A DNA stretch of 64,000 bases, taken from positions 131,505,990 through 131,569,989 of the forward strand of contig CP136067.1 in NCBI GenBank assembly GCA_032622095.1, given 5' to 3'. The notes under the pieces were generated by a model. The model saw nothing but the letters and a program-made list of their open reading frames with translations, searched no databases and was not told where the DNA came from. The position numbers and the translations under genes are program-made. This DNA comes from Siphonodentalium dalli. Lineage: Eukaryota; Mollusca; Scaphopoda; Gadilida; Siphonodentaliidae. This document shows, piece after piece, positions 11,587 through 23,499 of this stretch; positions within the stretch are counted from its first letter, which is position 1; every line of letters starts with the position of its first letter.

Positions 11587-13625
11587 CGGGAACGGGACCA
11601 ACCGACCCAGAGGCAACCTGGCGTACCCGATCAAACCGGGACAATTCGACCTGAGACAACCCAACCCAGGGGCAACCCGACCCAGGGACAACCCGACCCG
11701 ATCAAGCCGGGACAATCTGACACGGTACAACCCGACCCAGGGACAACCAAACCCTGGGACAACCCGACCCAGAGACAACCCGACACAATAAAACCTGAAC
11801 AACCCGACCCAGGGACAACCCGACACAGGGACAACCCGACCCAGGGAAAACCGACCCGGATATCCTGACCCGATCAAGCCGGGACAATCTGACACGGTAC
11901 AACCCGACCAGGGACAACCCAACCCTGGGACAACCCGACCCAGAGACAACCCGAAACAATAAAACCAGGACAACCCGACCCAGGGGCAACCCGGCAAAGG
12001 GACAACCCGACCCGATCAAGCCGGGGCAATCTGACACGGTACAACCCGACCCAGGGACAACCCAACCCTGGGACAACCCGACCCAGAGACAACCCGACAC
12101 AATAAAACCTGAACAACCCGACCCAGGGACAACCCGGCACAGGGACAACCCGACCCAGGGAAAACCGACCCGGGACATCCTGACCCGATCAAGCCGGGAC
12201 AATCTGACACGGTACAACCCGACCCAGGGACAACCAAACCCTGGGACAACCCGACCCAGAGACAACCCGACACAATAACACCTGAACAAACCGACCCAGG
12301 GACAACCCGACACAGGGACAACCCGACCCAGGGAAAACCGACCCGGGACATCCTGACCCGATCAAGCCGGGACAATCTGACACGGTACAACCCGACCCAG
12401 GGACAACCCAACCCTGGGACGACCCGACCCAGAGACAACCCGAAACAATAAAACCTGGACAACCCGACCCAGGGGCAACTCGGCAAAGGAACAACCCGAC
12501 CCGATCAAGCCGGGGCAATCTGACACGGTACAATCCGACCCAGGGACAACCCAACCCTGGGACAACCCGACCCAGAGACAACCCGACACAATAAAACCTG
12601 AACAACCCGACCCAGGGACAATCCGGCAAAGGGACAACCCGACCCGATCAAGCCGGGGCAATATGACACGGTACAACCCGACCCAGGGACAACCCAACCC
12701 TGGGACAACCCGACCCAGAGACAACCCGACACAATAAAAACTGAACAACCCGACCCAGGGACAACCCGACACAGGGACAACCCGACCCAGGGAAAACCGA
12801 CCCGGGACACACTGACCCGATCAAGCCGGGACAATCTGACACGGTACAACCCGACCCAGGGACAACCAAACCCTGTGACAATCAGACCCAGAGACAACCG
12901 ACACAATAACACCTGAACAACCCGACCCAGGGACAACCCGACCCAGGGACAACCCGACACAGGGACAACCCGACCCAGTGAAAACCGACCCGGGACATCC
13001 TGACCCGATCAAGCCCGGACAATCTGACACTGTACAACCCGACCCAGGGACAACCCAACCATGGGACAACCCGACCCAGAGACAACCCGAAACAATAAAA
13101 CCTGGACAACCCGACCCAGGGGCAACCCGACACAGGGACAACCCGACCCGATCAAGCCGGGGTAATCTGGCACGGTACAACCCGACCCAGGGACAACCCA
13201 ACCCTGGGACAACCCGACCAGAGACAACCCGACACAATAAAACCTGAACAACCCGACCCAGGGACAATCCGACACAGGGACAACCCGACCCAGGGAAAAC
13301 CGACCCGGGACATCCTGACCCGATCAAGCCGGGACAATCTGACACGGTACAACCCGACTCAGGACAACCCAACCATGGGACAACCCGACCCAGAGACAAC
13401 CCGAAGCAATAAAACCTGGACAACCCGACCCAGGGGCAACCCGGCACAGGGACAACCCGACCCGATCAAGCCGGGACAATCTGACACGGTACAACCCGAC
13501 ACAGGGACAACCCGACCCAGAGAAAACCTAACCCGATAAAACCTGGACTATCCGACACAGGGACAACCCGACCCGGGACATCCCAACCAGAGACAACCCG
13601 ATCCGATAAAACCTGGACAACCCGA
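11587..13625. repeat. GC-rich higher-order minisatellite in intron 2
   Basis: A short core, CAGGGACAACCCGACC with variants, repeats throughout. A landmark GATCAAGCCGGG recurs 12 times at 11,700, 11,872, 12,014, 12,187, 12,360, 12,503, 12,646, 12,819, 13,007, 13,150, 13,322 and 13,464. The steps are about 143 or 173 bp, once 188. The longer form holds an extra block of about 29 bp (CAGGGAAAACCGACCCGGGA). Open frames of 60-208 codons on either strand are products of the repeat, not genes. The array starts about 35 bp after the exon 2 donor. Confidence 0.97.
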
Positions 13626-13965
13626 CACAAATAAGAGATAAAATATAACTTTGCCAACTTCATTTAAAAAAAAGAATAAAATATATGGGGAAACATGATA
13701 GATTCGTGTAGTTATAATCTATACACGGCGCAATGTAACGGAGTATATATACTAGTATTATGTGTTAGGGAGATTGTCAACGTCGTCCAACATGAATAAC
13801 AATATAGATATAAAATATAACATGTATGGCACCAGAAAATCACAAATCTGAATCTGAAGAACTGTGCATATTTAGCGACAACTTCGTGTTTTAAAATATA
13901 AATTTAACATTTCGATGAAAATATGCAGAAAAAATAATTTTAATACGGCAACAACTATTTAATTA
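13626..13965. other. AT-rich spacer between two inverted arrays
   Basis: Sharply AT-rich sequence with no supported feature, in strong contrast to the GC-rich arrays on both sides. Confidence 0.6.
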
Positions 13966-13974
13966 AAACATGGG

Positions 13975-14572
13975 ACAACCCGACCTGGAAGTCTTGACAA
14001 CCCGACCCAAAATACGGCCGGTCGGGTTGTCCCTGTCGGGTTGTCCCTGTCGGTGGACGCGCTTAACGGGTCGGGTTGTCCCTGTCGGGTTGTCCCGACC
14101 CTGTCGGGTTGTTCCTGTCGGTGGACGCGCGGGTCGGGTTGCCCCTGTCGGTGGACGCGCGGGTCGGGTTGTCCCTGTCGGTGGACGCGCGGGTCGGGTT
14201 GTCCCTGTCGGTGGACGCGCGGGTCGGTTTGTCCCTGTCGGTGGACGCGCGGGTCGGGTTGTCCCTGTCGGGTTGTCCCTGTCGGGTTGTCCCTGTCGGG
14301 TTGTCCTGCATGGTCGGGTTGTCCTGATCGGGTTGTCTCTGTCGGTGGACGCGCTGGTCGAGTTGTCCCTGTCGGTGGACGCGCTGGTCGGGTTGTCCCT
14401 GTCGGTGGACGCGCGGGTCGGGTTGTCCCTGTCGGTGGACGCGTGGGTCGGGTTGTCCCTGTCGGTGGACGCGCGGGTCGGGTTGTCCCTGTCGGTGGAC
14501 GCGCTGGTCGGGTTGTCCCTGTCGGTGGACGCGCTGGTCGGGTTGTCCCTGTCGGTGGACGCGCTTAACTAA
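13975..14572. repeat. 30-bp minisatellite, inverted relative to the preceding array
   Basis: The unit is GGTCGGGTTGTCCCTG plus TCGGTGGACGCGC. Its first 16 bases are the exact reverse complement of the core CAGGGACAACCCGACC of the array at 11,587-13,625. About 14 units carry the GGACGCGC block; the others have only the core. Several frames are open through the array on both strands because 30 is a multiple of three; I do not take these as coding. Confidence 0.96.
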
Positions 14573-14783
14573 ATGTCTACCTCTATGTCTATCCACCGCA
14601 TTCTGAGTGAAAAAAAAGCTGATTTTTCCTTAGAATAGTTTATTTGAGATTTCCGATTTGATTAGATCCGACTGAATCGTTATGCATCAGCATTGATAAA
14701 CCACGTGTCTCTAAATTTGAAGTAGTTGTATACTGTATACTGGCGACGTGTGTCTGGATAAATAGAGAATACCTACAGTTTTA

Positions 14784-14880
14784 GTTTGAACACCTAAATA
14801 TCTCATTCGTGTCTGGAAATAAGTATCGAATTTTCGATTATTGTTTCCAGACACGAATGATATATTTCAGGCATTCAAAC
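14784..14880. repeat. Palindrome
   Basis: GTTTGAACACCTAAATATCT and TCATTCGTGTCTGGAAA pair with their complements on the right (TTTCCAGACACGAATGA and GGCATTCAAAC). The arms are about 40 bp. Ends without a clear target duplication. Confidence 0.75.
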
Positions 14881-15479
14881 AAACAAAATGCAGGTATTCT
14901 TTTTATTATGTGCACCTTATTAAAGCTCAAAGTTGCTAAGCTATGTGGCATTTTTACTTTTAATATAATGTACAGAAATTTTAAGAATACTTCCTACTAA
15001 TCATAAGTGCACAATTACCCAGATAAAGCAACAAAACTCGTGCACAGAAATGAAACACAGCATCGAAACTAACGAGTCTCCGTGTCACCACAGTCGAACT
15101 ATTAATCCCATGTGCACGGGCCCCGGCTGCACAGTGTGTGATAAGCACCGGCTAGCCAATCACAAACGCAGAATCGCTGACGACACTTGAGTGTCAAGAG
15201 TGTCTGTTTCAACTTTACGCGCGTGTCATTTTTTTTAGAAAGTTTTTCGCTTGTTTTACTTCTGCCTTCTACGTATGTTGGTTCCCCTGTGAAAGGACGG
15301 ATTAAATTATAAGAATAATTTTTGCTTCGAATAAGCTTATGGGTCATATACCTGATTTTAAACCCGTCGATAGCCGATGCAGAGGTGTGAGTCCCCAACG
15401 CAGAGCAGCCAATACTCCGAGGATTATATAGCAAACTATATGAAATCGGGGTTCGCGATGAGGTATCTAATGATAGTCA

Positions 15480-15890
15480 ATCTCAGTAACACGTGTCACG
15501 GGATGTTCGATTGATATCAGAATATAGGATATCATATAATCCCATATCCCATAATATGTCAAATATAGCGAATTATCTAAATATGAATTACAACGAAAAA
15601 GCGAAATAGAAAATACAGCGAAATAGTGGAATAAAAAATGCAGCGCAATGGCGAAATAGAGCGAAATATAGGAATAGGGAGTTATTATTATCAACGAAAT
15701 AACGAAAATATTTGAAGAAGTGTTTTAAAGGTGTTGCAATTGCTTTCGTACAAATCTCCCTTATTTCGTCAAAGTACATGCTATATAGAGTTATCACCAT
15801 TCAGATTAAATATGACACTCAATCGAAACTACGCGTGCCACCTGTGGTCGCGATTATATACCAATCGCCATGTAATCGTGAACCCCGAAT
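15480..15890. repeat. Repeat family J, copy 1
   Basis: The internal run GACGAAATAACG-like, ATTTGAAGAAGTGTTTTAAA and CTTTATAGAGTTAT-like text is shared with 53,392-53,913. The outer parts are diverged but keep an inverted-repeat look (ATAATCCCATATCC, ACGCGTGCCACCTGTGG). A likely foldback MITE. Confidence 0.5.
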
Positions 15891-15986
15891 AGTTAGCTTC
15901 TGGTAGTCAATTCGTGTGGGCATTAGGTACCACATAGATACAAAACAAAGTGTTTTAAATCGACATTAACTGACATCAGCACTGAC

Positions 15987-16253
15987 TTAACCATTTTTAT
16001 ACTAAATGGATTCTCTCCCTCAGTTAAAGTTACAAAGGGTACATCGGAATGGTCTATTATTGATTTGCAGGGACGTACATGTTATATAAGCAGACGACAT
16101 ATAAAACAAAGTACAGAATGAGTCCTATAGTTATACTGAGAGAAATGTTTAAATAATAAGTTCATGGTCGTTTGTTGAACTTATTATCTGAACATGTCCT
16201 ATATATGATGGGATAACTACTCATCAACGATGATATAGTATCGAACGGGTTAA
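15987..16253. mobile_element. MITE family E, copy 2
   Basis: TTAA-flanked, with CCATTTTTATACTAAATGG at one end and TATCGAACGGG before TTAA at the other. The centre holds AAATGTTTAAATAATAAG and GGTCGTTTGTTGAACTTATT. The right part overlaps a 219-bp tandem duplication. Confidence 0.7.
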
Positions 16254-16598
16254 TGAAGTTATTATCTGAATATTTCTAAGGTAGCTACAAGTACTCTCAG
16301 ACGAGTGATTCTCCGAAGAATATATTCTAGTTCTGCGTGCCATAAACACGTAGCTACTCGGAGACTAGTCTCGCCGTAAGTTCATGGTCGTTTGCTGAGC
16401 TTATTAACTGAATATTTCCTATGATGGGATAACTACTCATCAACGATGCTTTAGTATCGAACGGGTTAATGAAGTTATTATCTGTGTACTTCTAATGTAG
16501 CTACAAGTACTCGCAGACGAGTGATTCTCCGAAGAATATATTGTAGTTCTGCGTGCCGTAAACACGTAGCTACTCGGAGACTGGTCTCGCCGTAATTA
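16161..16598. repeat. 219-bp tandem duplication
   Basis: Two direct copies, about 16,161-16,377 and 16,380-16,598, each containing TTCATGGTCGTTTG, TATCGAACGGGTTAATGAAG and GTAGCTACTCGGAGACT. They differ by scattered substitutions. The first half is family E sequence; the second half is a distinct inverted unit (GTAGCTAC pairs within it). Confidence 0.85.
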
Positions 16599-16861
16599 TG
16601 TTGAGCCCGATATCAACGTCCCACATGGCCCTCGGCGCGTGACCTAATGCTTGAGGGTAATAGCCTAATATTACAAAGTGGGATTCGCTAATAAATCTCG
16701 TTAAACGCCGGCTAATGTTGGTTTTCTGTTAGCGCGGCACATTTTGACTTCTAATGATACCTCCTGAACTTTAACAAAGCAACATCAGACTAGAAGTTAC
16801 GATAGCAATAATCGGCATGTCGTCGTCAGTCTCTTTGAAAAGCCGACGGACATCCATGGTT

Positions 16862-17405
16862 CGCGCTGCCACTTGCCAAATTTGCCAATGCCAAAAATAA
16901 TTCATATTTGGCAAAAAATATTTTCATTTGGAAAAGGTTTTGGCAAGTCACTTTTTAATTCCTCAATAAAGTTGAAAAATATCGGTCAATCAAGACCATT
17001 CATTTTAGGAAATTATTATAATGAATTTTTTTTTCAAATTGTGTTTTATATGGTTTTGGTAAAGTTAACTTATCACCTCCATTAAGCTACAGTTAATATG
17101 ATATCATTAGTATCGATGGGTGGAGGGATTACTGTATTACCTGTGATTGTGGTGTTTACATAGCTAATCCTCTTGTGATGTTCCCTTCTGATGAAGCAAC
17201 GCTTCTACCATTGTACTGTTCGGTGATTTGTTAGAGATGAGAGTAAAATTATTAACCAACTGCTTTTCTATTGATATCAAACCGCGAGTGTCGAACCATA
17301 AGACTCAATCAAGGTTGAAGAAAATTATACTATCAGGGATAATATTTGGCAAATTAAATTCTAAAAGAATTTGGCAAAAAACATTTTCATTTGGCAAATT
17401 ATCGG
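16862..17405. mobile_element. Repeat family G, copy 1 (uninterrupted)
   Basis: Starts CGCGCTGCCACTTGCCAAA and ends near ATTTTCATTTGGCAAA. The other copy (31,967-37,845) has the same ends but is split by two insertions, so this copy is the intact reference of about 545 bp. It is rich in TTTGGCAA and its complement. Superfamily unknown. Confidence 0.8.
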
Positions 17406-17784
17406 TTATGGCTCAGAGTGATTTCATTAGTTAGTGGTGTAACAGATCATTTCAAGGCGGAATCCAATATTTATAAAAAGCATATTACAATTACATACAC
17501 TGCTTCGTTGTTACTTATCTTTAAATTTGTTATGATTTCAGTCGGCTTTTCAAAGAACAAAATCCATGATTGTAAGCGACTGAACGAAATAATTCCCATC
17601 ATGATAAGAATTAGTCGTCAAAATCCCAAAAGGAGCGACGGAGTAGGCGGACAATTGTTCTGTTTCGTAATGTCGGTCGCTGTTGGGACAGACTGTATCG
17701 ATACCGCGAAAGATCGCGACTACCAACCGGGAAAACGATAATATCGTCTAGGACGATCGTGATAAGACCCATATACAGTAATGC

Positions 17785-17990
17785 CCTAAATAATCGACTC
17801 CTTGACCACAGCAGAATTATGGGTAACTTTTCAGGATTTAGTCGGAAATATGGCTTGTTGCCATTCATCGGAAAGCTCTCACCGAGAGCTTTCCGATGAA
17901 TGGCAACAAGCCATATTTCCGACTAAATCCTGAAAAGTTACCCATAATTCTGCTGTGGTTAAGGAGTCGATTATTTAGGGAATTACTGTT
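17785..17990. repeat. Long near-perfect palindrome
   Basis: Two arms of about 100 bp meet at CTCTCACCGAGAGC (near 17,880). The left arm GAATTATGGGTAACTTTTCA pairs with TGAAAAGTTACCCATAATTC. Only a few mismatches are visible. Mirror-image frames of 62-85 codons in both arms are a by-product. Confidence 0.92.
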
Positions 17991-18244
17991 GGAGCAATTT
18001 ATAGTCTGGAGTTACAATGTTAATAGTTCCGGTGCTGTCCATTGGAAGTCAAACTGGGCTGCGCTAACAGAAAACGAACATTAGCCGGCGTTTAACGAAT
18101 TTTATTAGCGAATCCTACTTTCCAATATTAGGCTATTAACCTTAAGCATTAGGTCAAACATTTGGGGAGCAAGGTTCAATTTAATATTAGTGTGGATATT
18201 CTCATAGTGACTGTGTTTACTGGACGAAGAACTGAGATCATGTC

Positions 18245-18470
18245 ATGGACATGTATACTCTGGCTATGCCGTAGAGATAAGATTACCCCCGTTCAAAACC
18301 TGTGAACTGTGATGATGTGACGGGAAAGTTCATTATCATAACATTGAAAAAACAGTGCAGGTAATATATTTCTTAGCTAATATATGTTCCCTACTAATGG
18401 CTTTAACTGTCGGTGAAGGTCCCAGCTCGAGATTGCTGAAAAGTATATACGATCACTGACATGTTTTATC
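18245..18470. repeat. Repeat family K, single diverged arm
   Basis: CCGTAGAGATAAGATTACCC, ATATATTTCTTAGCTAATAT and GGTCCCAGCTCGAGATT match one arm of the foldback element at 56,601-57,057. Only one arm is obvious here. Confidence 0.55.
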
Positions 18471-19736
18471 TCGTTGTTTTGTTCTTGTATATGTCTTGAA
18501 TTCCGCAAAACGCAGTCGCTTAGAGACGAAACCCACTACAGTTAAGCAACTGCCGACTTGAAATTGCTCTTATTTGTGACTTATCACCATCGTAGAACTC
18601 GGCATATTGACTTCATGTATCACTTTAGACATTATCGTTTTCCCGGTAGGTAATCATGACATTTCGTGGTATCCACACATCATGTCTCGACGGTGATCGA
18701 GGACACGAACACAGACAAGTGTGCTCCTTATCCGTGACGTTTGTTACAGTTTTTGATATAACTATTTATCTGGTGGTGAAGAAGTACTCTCCATGCGTGA
18801 TACAAGCGAGCAATTAGACAGTGTTAGCTTTAGTTGATGACTGTATATATCATTTAAAGATGCATAATCCGAATTAACGCTTGCGAATTACTATTTCCTT
18901 GGCTTCATGAGCAAACAACATTTGATTCGAGTCGAGGAAACACCATCAAAGCTCAGAGTGATCAGATATCGAAATTTGAAATCTATTATTTTTCACCACC
19001 AATACGTTTTAGTGGCCTACTAAAAAGTCGACGAGAAGACGGTCTCGGACCAAATTGCTGACAAAGATGGATAACACTAAAATCAGGTGACTTTGTTGTA
19101 TCAGATATTTGACAAACCGGCAACACTTCGTAAAAGAAATAACAGATTTTTGGAAATTTTATACCATTCGGGTAACTGAAGCGGCATTTCAAAAAATAAT
19201 GTTGTTGTTGTTGTTGGAATCTGATGGCACGGGGACCATTGAATCGGATTGAGTACCTTTAATATCATATGTTTCTTTAAAGACACATTATGCTGAATAA
19301 GTAAAACACTCAATGCATTCACCAAATAAACCCACACAAAGTTCCTTACTTGACAAACAAAGTATATATAACATTATGTTACTACACGTACATTTGTTCA
19401 ACTTTGGCAATTAGATCGGAGAGAGCATCACGGGATTTATGGCGATCAAATTACGTCGTTATCCACAAAAAACTCCGTGATAGCCGCGCACTCGTAAATC
19501 ATTCCTCTCCGAATAGTGCAAGAACACCTTCATTATTTGCCGTCAAAGCAACTATCCACCGAATGAGAAATATGAACCACCAAGGCATTTCCAGACATTA
19601 CTAATAATTACGAGCCACCGAGGCTTTCAACTTCCAACGAGAGGTGACGTCGACTATGTAGACACTTTGTTAAATATAACAGATTTCAACCCACGAGGTT
19701 GCCTGTCACATTGGCGACAGCACAGCTATCTGACTC
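18471..19736. other. Intron 2 spacer
   Basis: No supported gene. A short TTG microsatellite lies at about 19,200-19,216. The frame at 19,350-19,604 shows no recognisable motif. Confidence 0.4.
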
Positions 19737-20085
19737 CTGAAATTTCGCGAAAACCCTGTGCCAATGCAAAATTTTAATATATGGGAGTCGACCATAGGTC
19801 GCCTCCCATATATAAGAGAATGCATTGGCATAACCAATTTTATATTATTTTTTTTATATAACTGTTTAAGAATTTAAGAAAAAATGAAAAAAAAAGAAAA
19901 AAAAACTGTTAATGAATGTAAGAAATAATGACAATAATTGATCAAAATTATTAAAGAATGTAAGAAAAAATTATAAAAAATGATAAAAAAAAAAAAAAAA
20001 AAATTAATGAATGTAAGAAATCATGATAAAAAATGATAAAAAAAAAACTGTTAAAAGAATTTAAGAAATAACAAAAACTGAAAAT
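19737..20085. mobile_element. MITE family C, copy 1
   Basis: Begins near GACTCCTGAAATTTCGCG followed by AAAACCCTGTGCCAATGC, then a mutated hairpin (about 19,761-19,829). It is followed by an AT-rich spacer made of imperfect tandem copies of TTAAAGAATGTAAGAAAAAA with A-runs up to about 19 bases. The far end is not defined. Confidence 0.7.
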
Positions 20086-20289
20086 GCATGAAATCAGATT
20101 ATTTCTGCGCAGCACTTTAAAAACACACAGCTGTCTACATTTACATGTCTGCTGCACCAAACTTCCCCAGAAATGTCCTCAATAATGGATGCGGCATCCT
20201 ATATATAAACACGTTATATATCATAAATTAACTTAAATCATCTCTACCTTCTTTGAATATCACACCATTCCGTCCAAATACAATGACTG

Positions 20290-20515
20290 GAGCAGCCTGA
20301 ATTTTTGCGAAAACCCTGTGCCCATGCATTCTCTTATATATGCGAGTCGACCATAGGTCGCTCGCATATATAAGAGAATGCATTGGCCTAACAAATTTTA
20401 TATTATTTTATATAATTGTTAAAGAATGTAAGAAAAAATTGAAAAAATTAATAATTGTTTATAAAGAATGTAAGAAAAATTGATAAAGAATGTAAGCAAA
20501 AATGATAAAAACTAG
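20290..20515. mobile_element. MITE family C, copy 2
   Basis: TGACTGGAGCAGCCTGAATT and GCGAAAACCCTGTGCCC precede a hairpin at about 20,323-20,386 that has lost a base in the centre. The AT-rich TTAAAGAATGTAAG spacer follows. Confidence 0.75.
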
Positions 20516-20655
20516 AGGTGTGCAAAGCCATTTCATCCCTTTTATACACACACTCCATCAGGTTATCTGCCTTGTTCTTCGCTATATTAGAATGACAACC
20601 CTTGATCTCCAAACTACGCGAGTTACCAACCTTAGTGTGTGAATGCATTAACCCA

Positions 20656-20927
20656 TTAACCCGAGATAATAATTCCCGCTTAGCCATTTCAAAACTAAAG
20701 CATCTTTGACGAGTACTTATCCCATTGGAAATGTTCAGATAATAATGTCGTGTAAGTATTCAACTTATTATCTAAACATTTCCCACAATCAGTAGGAATC
20801 CTTTTGTAATTGTATTTATATGTCGTCTGCTTATATTAACTGTACATTCTTGAAAATCAATAATAAACCATTCCTATGTTCACTTGTTAACAGGCTGGGA
20901 TAATCCATTTAGTATATAAAGGGTTAA
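20656..20927. mobile_element. MITE family E, copy 3
   Basis: TTAACCCGAGATAATAATTC at the left and TATATAAAGGGTTAA at the right. The centre has GAAATGTTCAGATAATAA and TTATTATCTAAACATTTCCC. It is the best-defined family E copy. Confidence 0.75.
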
Positions 20928-21164
20928 TTCAATAACACCGGAAATGATAAATACCCGTATCTCGTTATCGGGTTATTTGGTTCGTTTAGATACCAGTCAG
21001 TAGGTTAATGGGATATATTCAGCATTAGCCTCGTAGGGTCTAGTCTAGTTCAGCACCTGTCTGGAGTAAACTACATACCCACATATAAAATAGTGGGTCT
21101 GATGACTTTTCGTAGAGTTTTAATTTCCCAACCGCGGGATTCCACGTCAGTAGCGCCAATCAGA

Positions 21165-21780
21165 ACTCACTGTGATCCGGGAGTCCATTATTCTGCATCA
21201 CACTATTACATGTGCCCACATATAACAACACTATGATCCGGGAGTCCATTTTTCTGCACCGCACTACATGTGCCCACATATAACACTCTTCGCAGGTCCG
21301 ACAGTCCATTGTTCAGTATCACCTTGTTATATGTGCCCACATATAACAACACTATGATCCGGGAGTCCATTATTCTGCATCACACTGTTACATGTGCCCA
21401 CATATAACAACACTATGATCCGGGAATCCATTATTCTGCATCACACTGTTACATGTGCCCACATATAACAGGTCAGACAGTCCATTGTGCAGTATCACCT
21501 TGTTACATGTGCCCACATATAACAACACTATGATCCGGTAGTCCATTATTCTGCATCACACTGTTACATATGCCCACATATAACACTCTTCGCAGGTTCG
21601 ACAGTCCATTGTTCAGTATCACCTTGTTACTTGTGCCCACATATAACAACACTATGATCCGGGAGTCCTTTATTCTGCATCACACTGTTACATGTGCCCA
21701 CATATAACACTCTTCGCTTGTCCGACAGTCCATTGTTCAGTATCACCTTGTTACATGTGCCCACATATAAGAGAAATCGC
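21165..21780. repeat. Roughly 60-bp tandem repeat with two unit types
   Basis: Every unit ends in GTGCCCACATATAAC. Type 1 starts CACTATGATCCGGGAGTCC with TTCTGCATCACACTG. Type 2 starts CTCTTCGCAGGTCCGACAG with TTCAGTATCACCTTG. The two types are interspersed over about ten units. Not coding. Confidence 0.93.
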
Positions 21781-22074
21781 AGGTCCTGGAGTCCCGATGT
21801 TCAACAAGTGATATACATCCTATCATGCACGATTCTGAATTAAAAACATGTGACATGAAACTGTATGTTCTATCGTCACTCATTTAGATAATGGCTGCGG
21901 ACACACGTACCACAGAAGCGATGGCATATAGTAGGTGTGACAATTAATTATGGTAGAGTTTGGTGACAATTGGTCAACATAATTTATATGCCATAGGGAG
22001 TCGTGTCGCGCGCCGCATATTCGCACTGTGAGTCGACTGACCAAATAACCCATTGGTCCGAATCGGCATCTCTG

Positions 22075-22460
22075 GTTTAGACTAGGTTTTATTCTAGACC
22101 AGGTTTAACTCCAGTTTAAACTAGGTTTAAGTAGGGTTTAAACTTGGTTTTACAGTAGTTAAACCAGGTTTATGGGAGTAAAACTGGGTTTTAGCGTACT
22201 TAAACCAAGTTTTGTGATAAACTCAGTTTAAGTTGAAACTAGGTTTTATTAACGTGATAAAGTTATGGTAATATTACTAGTTGTTTGTGGTGAATTGGCT
22301 ATATAATCATCAGTATAAGCTTAGGTATATATGATTTATACGTACCATACGTCTCGCCTCGAACATACACCTTTAAATATACCTTGAAAAAAATTCAAAG
22401 TTAAACCACCCTACCCCAGGTTTGACTAAAACCTAGTTTTTTGGGGTTTAATTATTCGGC
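22075..22460. repeat. Degenerate AAACTAGGTTT repeat
   Basis: Variants of TTTAAACTAGGTTTA on both strands recur from 22,075 to about 22,240, and again around 22,400-22,450 (AAACCTAGTTTTTTGG). The two clusters are inverted, consistent with the ends of an eroded MITE. Confidence 0.55.
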
Positions 22461-23499
22461 CGATATTTTTCGCCCAATATTGATGTTGTTTCTTCGTAAA
22501 TATGGGAGTGTTTATTTTGAATTGGGGGAGGCGTTTATTTTGTGTATACTAGTAATATTGTTATTTTCAGTACCTTTATATACCAATACTGTGTATAACA
22601 ATGCATATAAATTAATCCATGTAATCATGTATATTGATTCAACGGATTCAGTGGTTTTTTCCACCAGTCTATCAAATTTGCGGGGAAAACATGGCCACAA
22701 CCAGTACACCCTGTTAAATTTCGAATTTGAATCAATTGGCGCACCCTGCAGCTAGCTTTTATTGGAGAACTTTTTCTCATGTGGATAGTTTGGGTCACCG
22801 CTAGATGTGAGCCATGTTTTGTTCTCAAGCTGTCCTTGTGAAGACATCACTGCCAGCGGTCATCTTGAATTTTACTATTTTTATGGCTAAATAATTTGGT
22901 TGATCCTACAGACGACACCCCTTGTCCGATCGTCACCAGATTCCACAATGATCTTCTGGATAACCAGGGTGAGAGTAATCTAATTTTCCCGAATTTCGTT
23001 AAAAAACATTACCACAGGCAGCAATTTGGTATCTTACTGTTTGATCCTCTTTTGCGTGACTGAATTGTTTAGCAACTGTACAGTCATATCCCTCATCTGA
23101 TAGTCACCACACTTTATATTGATCTTCGGGCTGACAACTAGATGGGAGCTATCGAATGCTTTGAATTTTTTTGGAAAACATTGTCGCCAGCAGTCATCTT
23201 CTATTTTGGTTTTTATATACATGTATATCTCTTCATTCGGATAGCCAGTATTACGTAGGTACTTCAACTTTCCGCATTCCTGTCATCATTTGAAATATAA
23301 AAATTTACCTGATACCATGCACCCATCAAAATTTGTTTCGTCGTATCTATTTTAATGACCCGTATGGTAATATTGATACAGATATATTTGTCAAACATTT
23401 CTTTGTACAATATACAGGTATTTAGTTTGTAACTAAATCTAGAAATATATAATAGTAGCTGGTGGACCCTACTTCGTCCGGGATGTTCCCCTCTGATTT
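22461..23499. other. Intron 2 spacer
   Basis: No gene supported. The segments 22,790-22,960 and 23,030-23,200 share loose similarity (GATCCTACAGACGACACC and TGATCTTC phrases), which may be an old tandem duplication. Confidence 0.35.

Larger units (their letters stand above)
16641..18156. mobile_element. Large foldback element
   Basis: CCTAATGCTTGAGGGTAATA near 16,642 pairs with TATTAACCTTAAGCATTAGG near 18,133. GTTAAACGCCGGCTAATGTT and TTTTCTGTTAGCGC pair with the region around 18,065-18,100. A second inverted repeat sits inside at 17,785-17,990, and a TTTGGCAA-rich element (16,862-17,405) is inserted in the left half. No transposase frame was seen. Confidence 0.7.

Noticed and set aside
11527-13663. 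Minus- and plus-strand frames up to 208 codons in the GC-rich array
   Set aside because: Overlapping frames made of the same short repeat on both strands; they lie in an intron of the receptor and have no gene signals.
13970-14596. Frames of 175-200 codons on both strands
   Set aside because: 30-bp tandem repeat, open in several frames by arithmetic.
22512-22755. 104-codon + frame and 65-codon minus frame
   Set aside because: No motif, no splice context, mutually overlapping.
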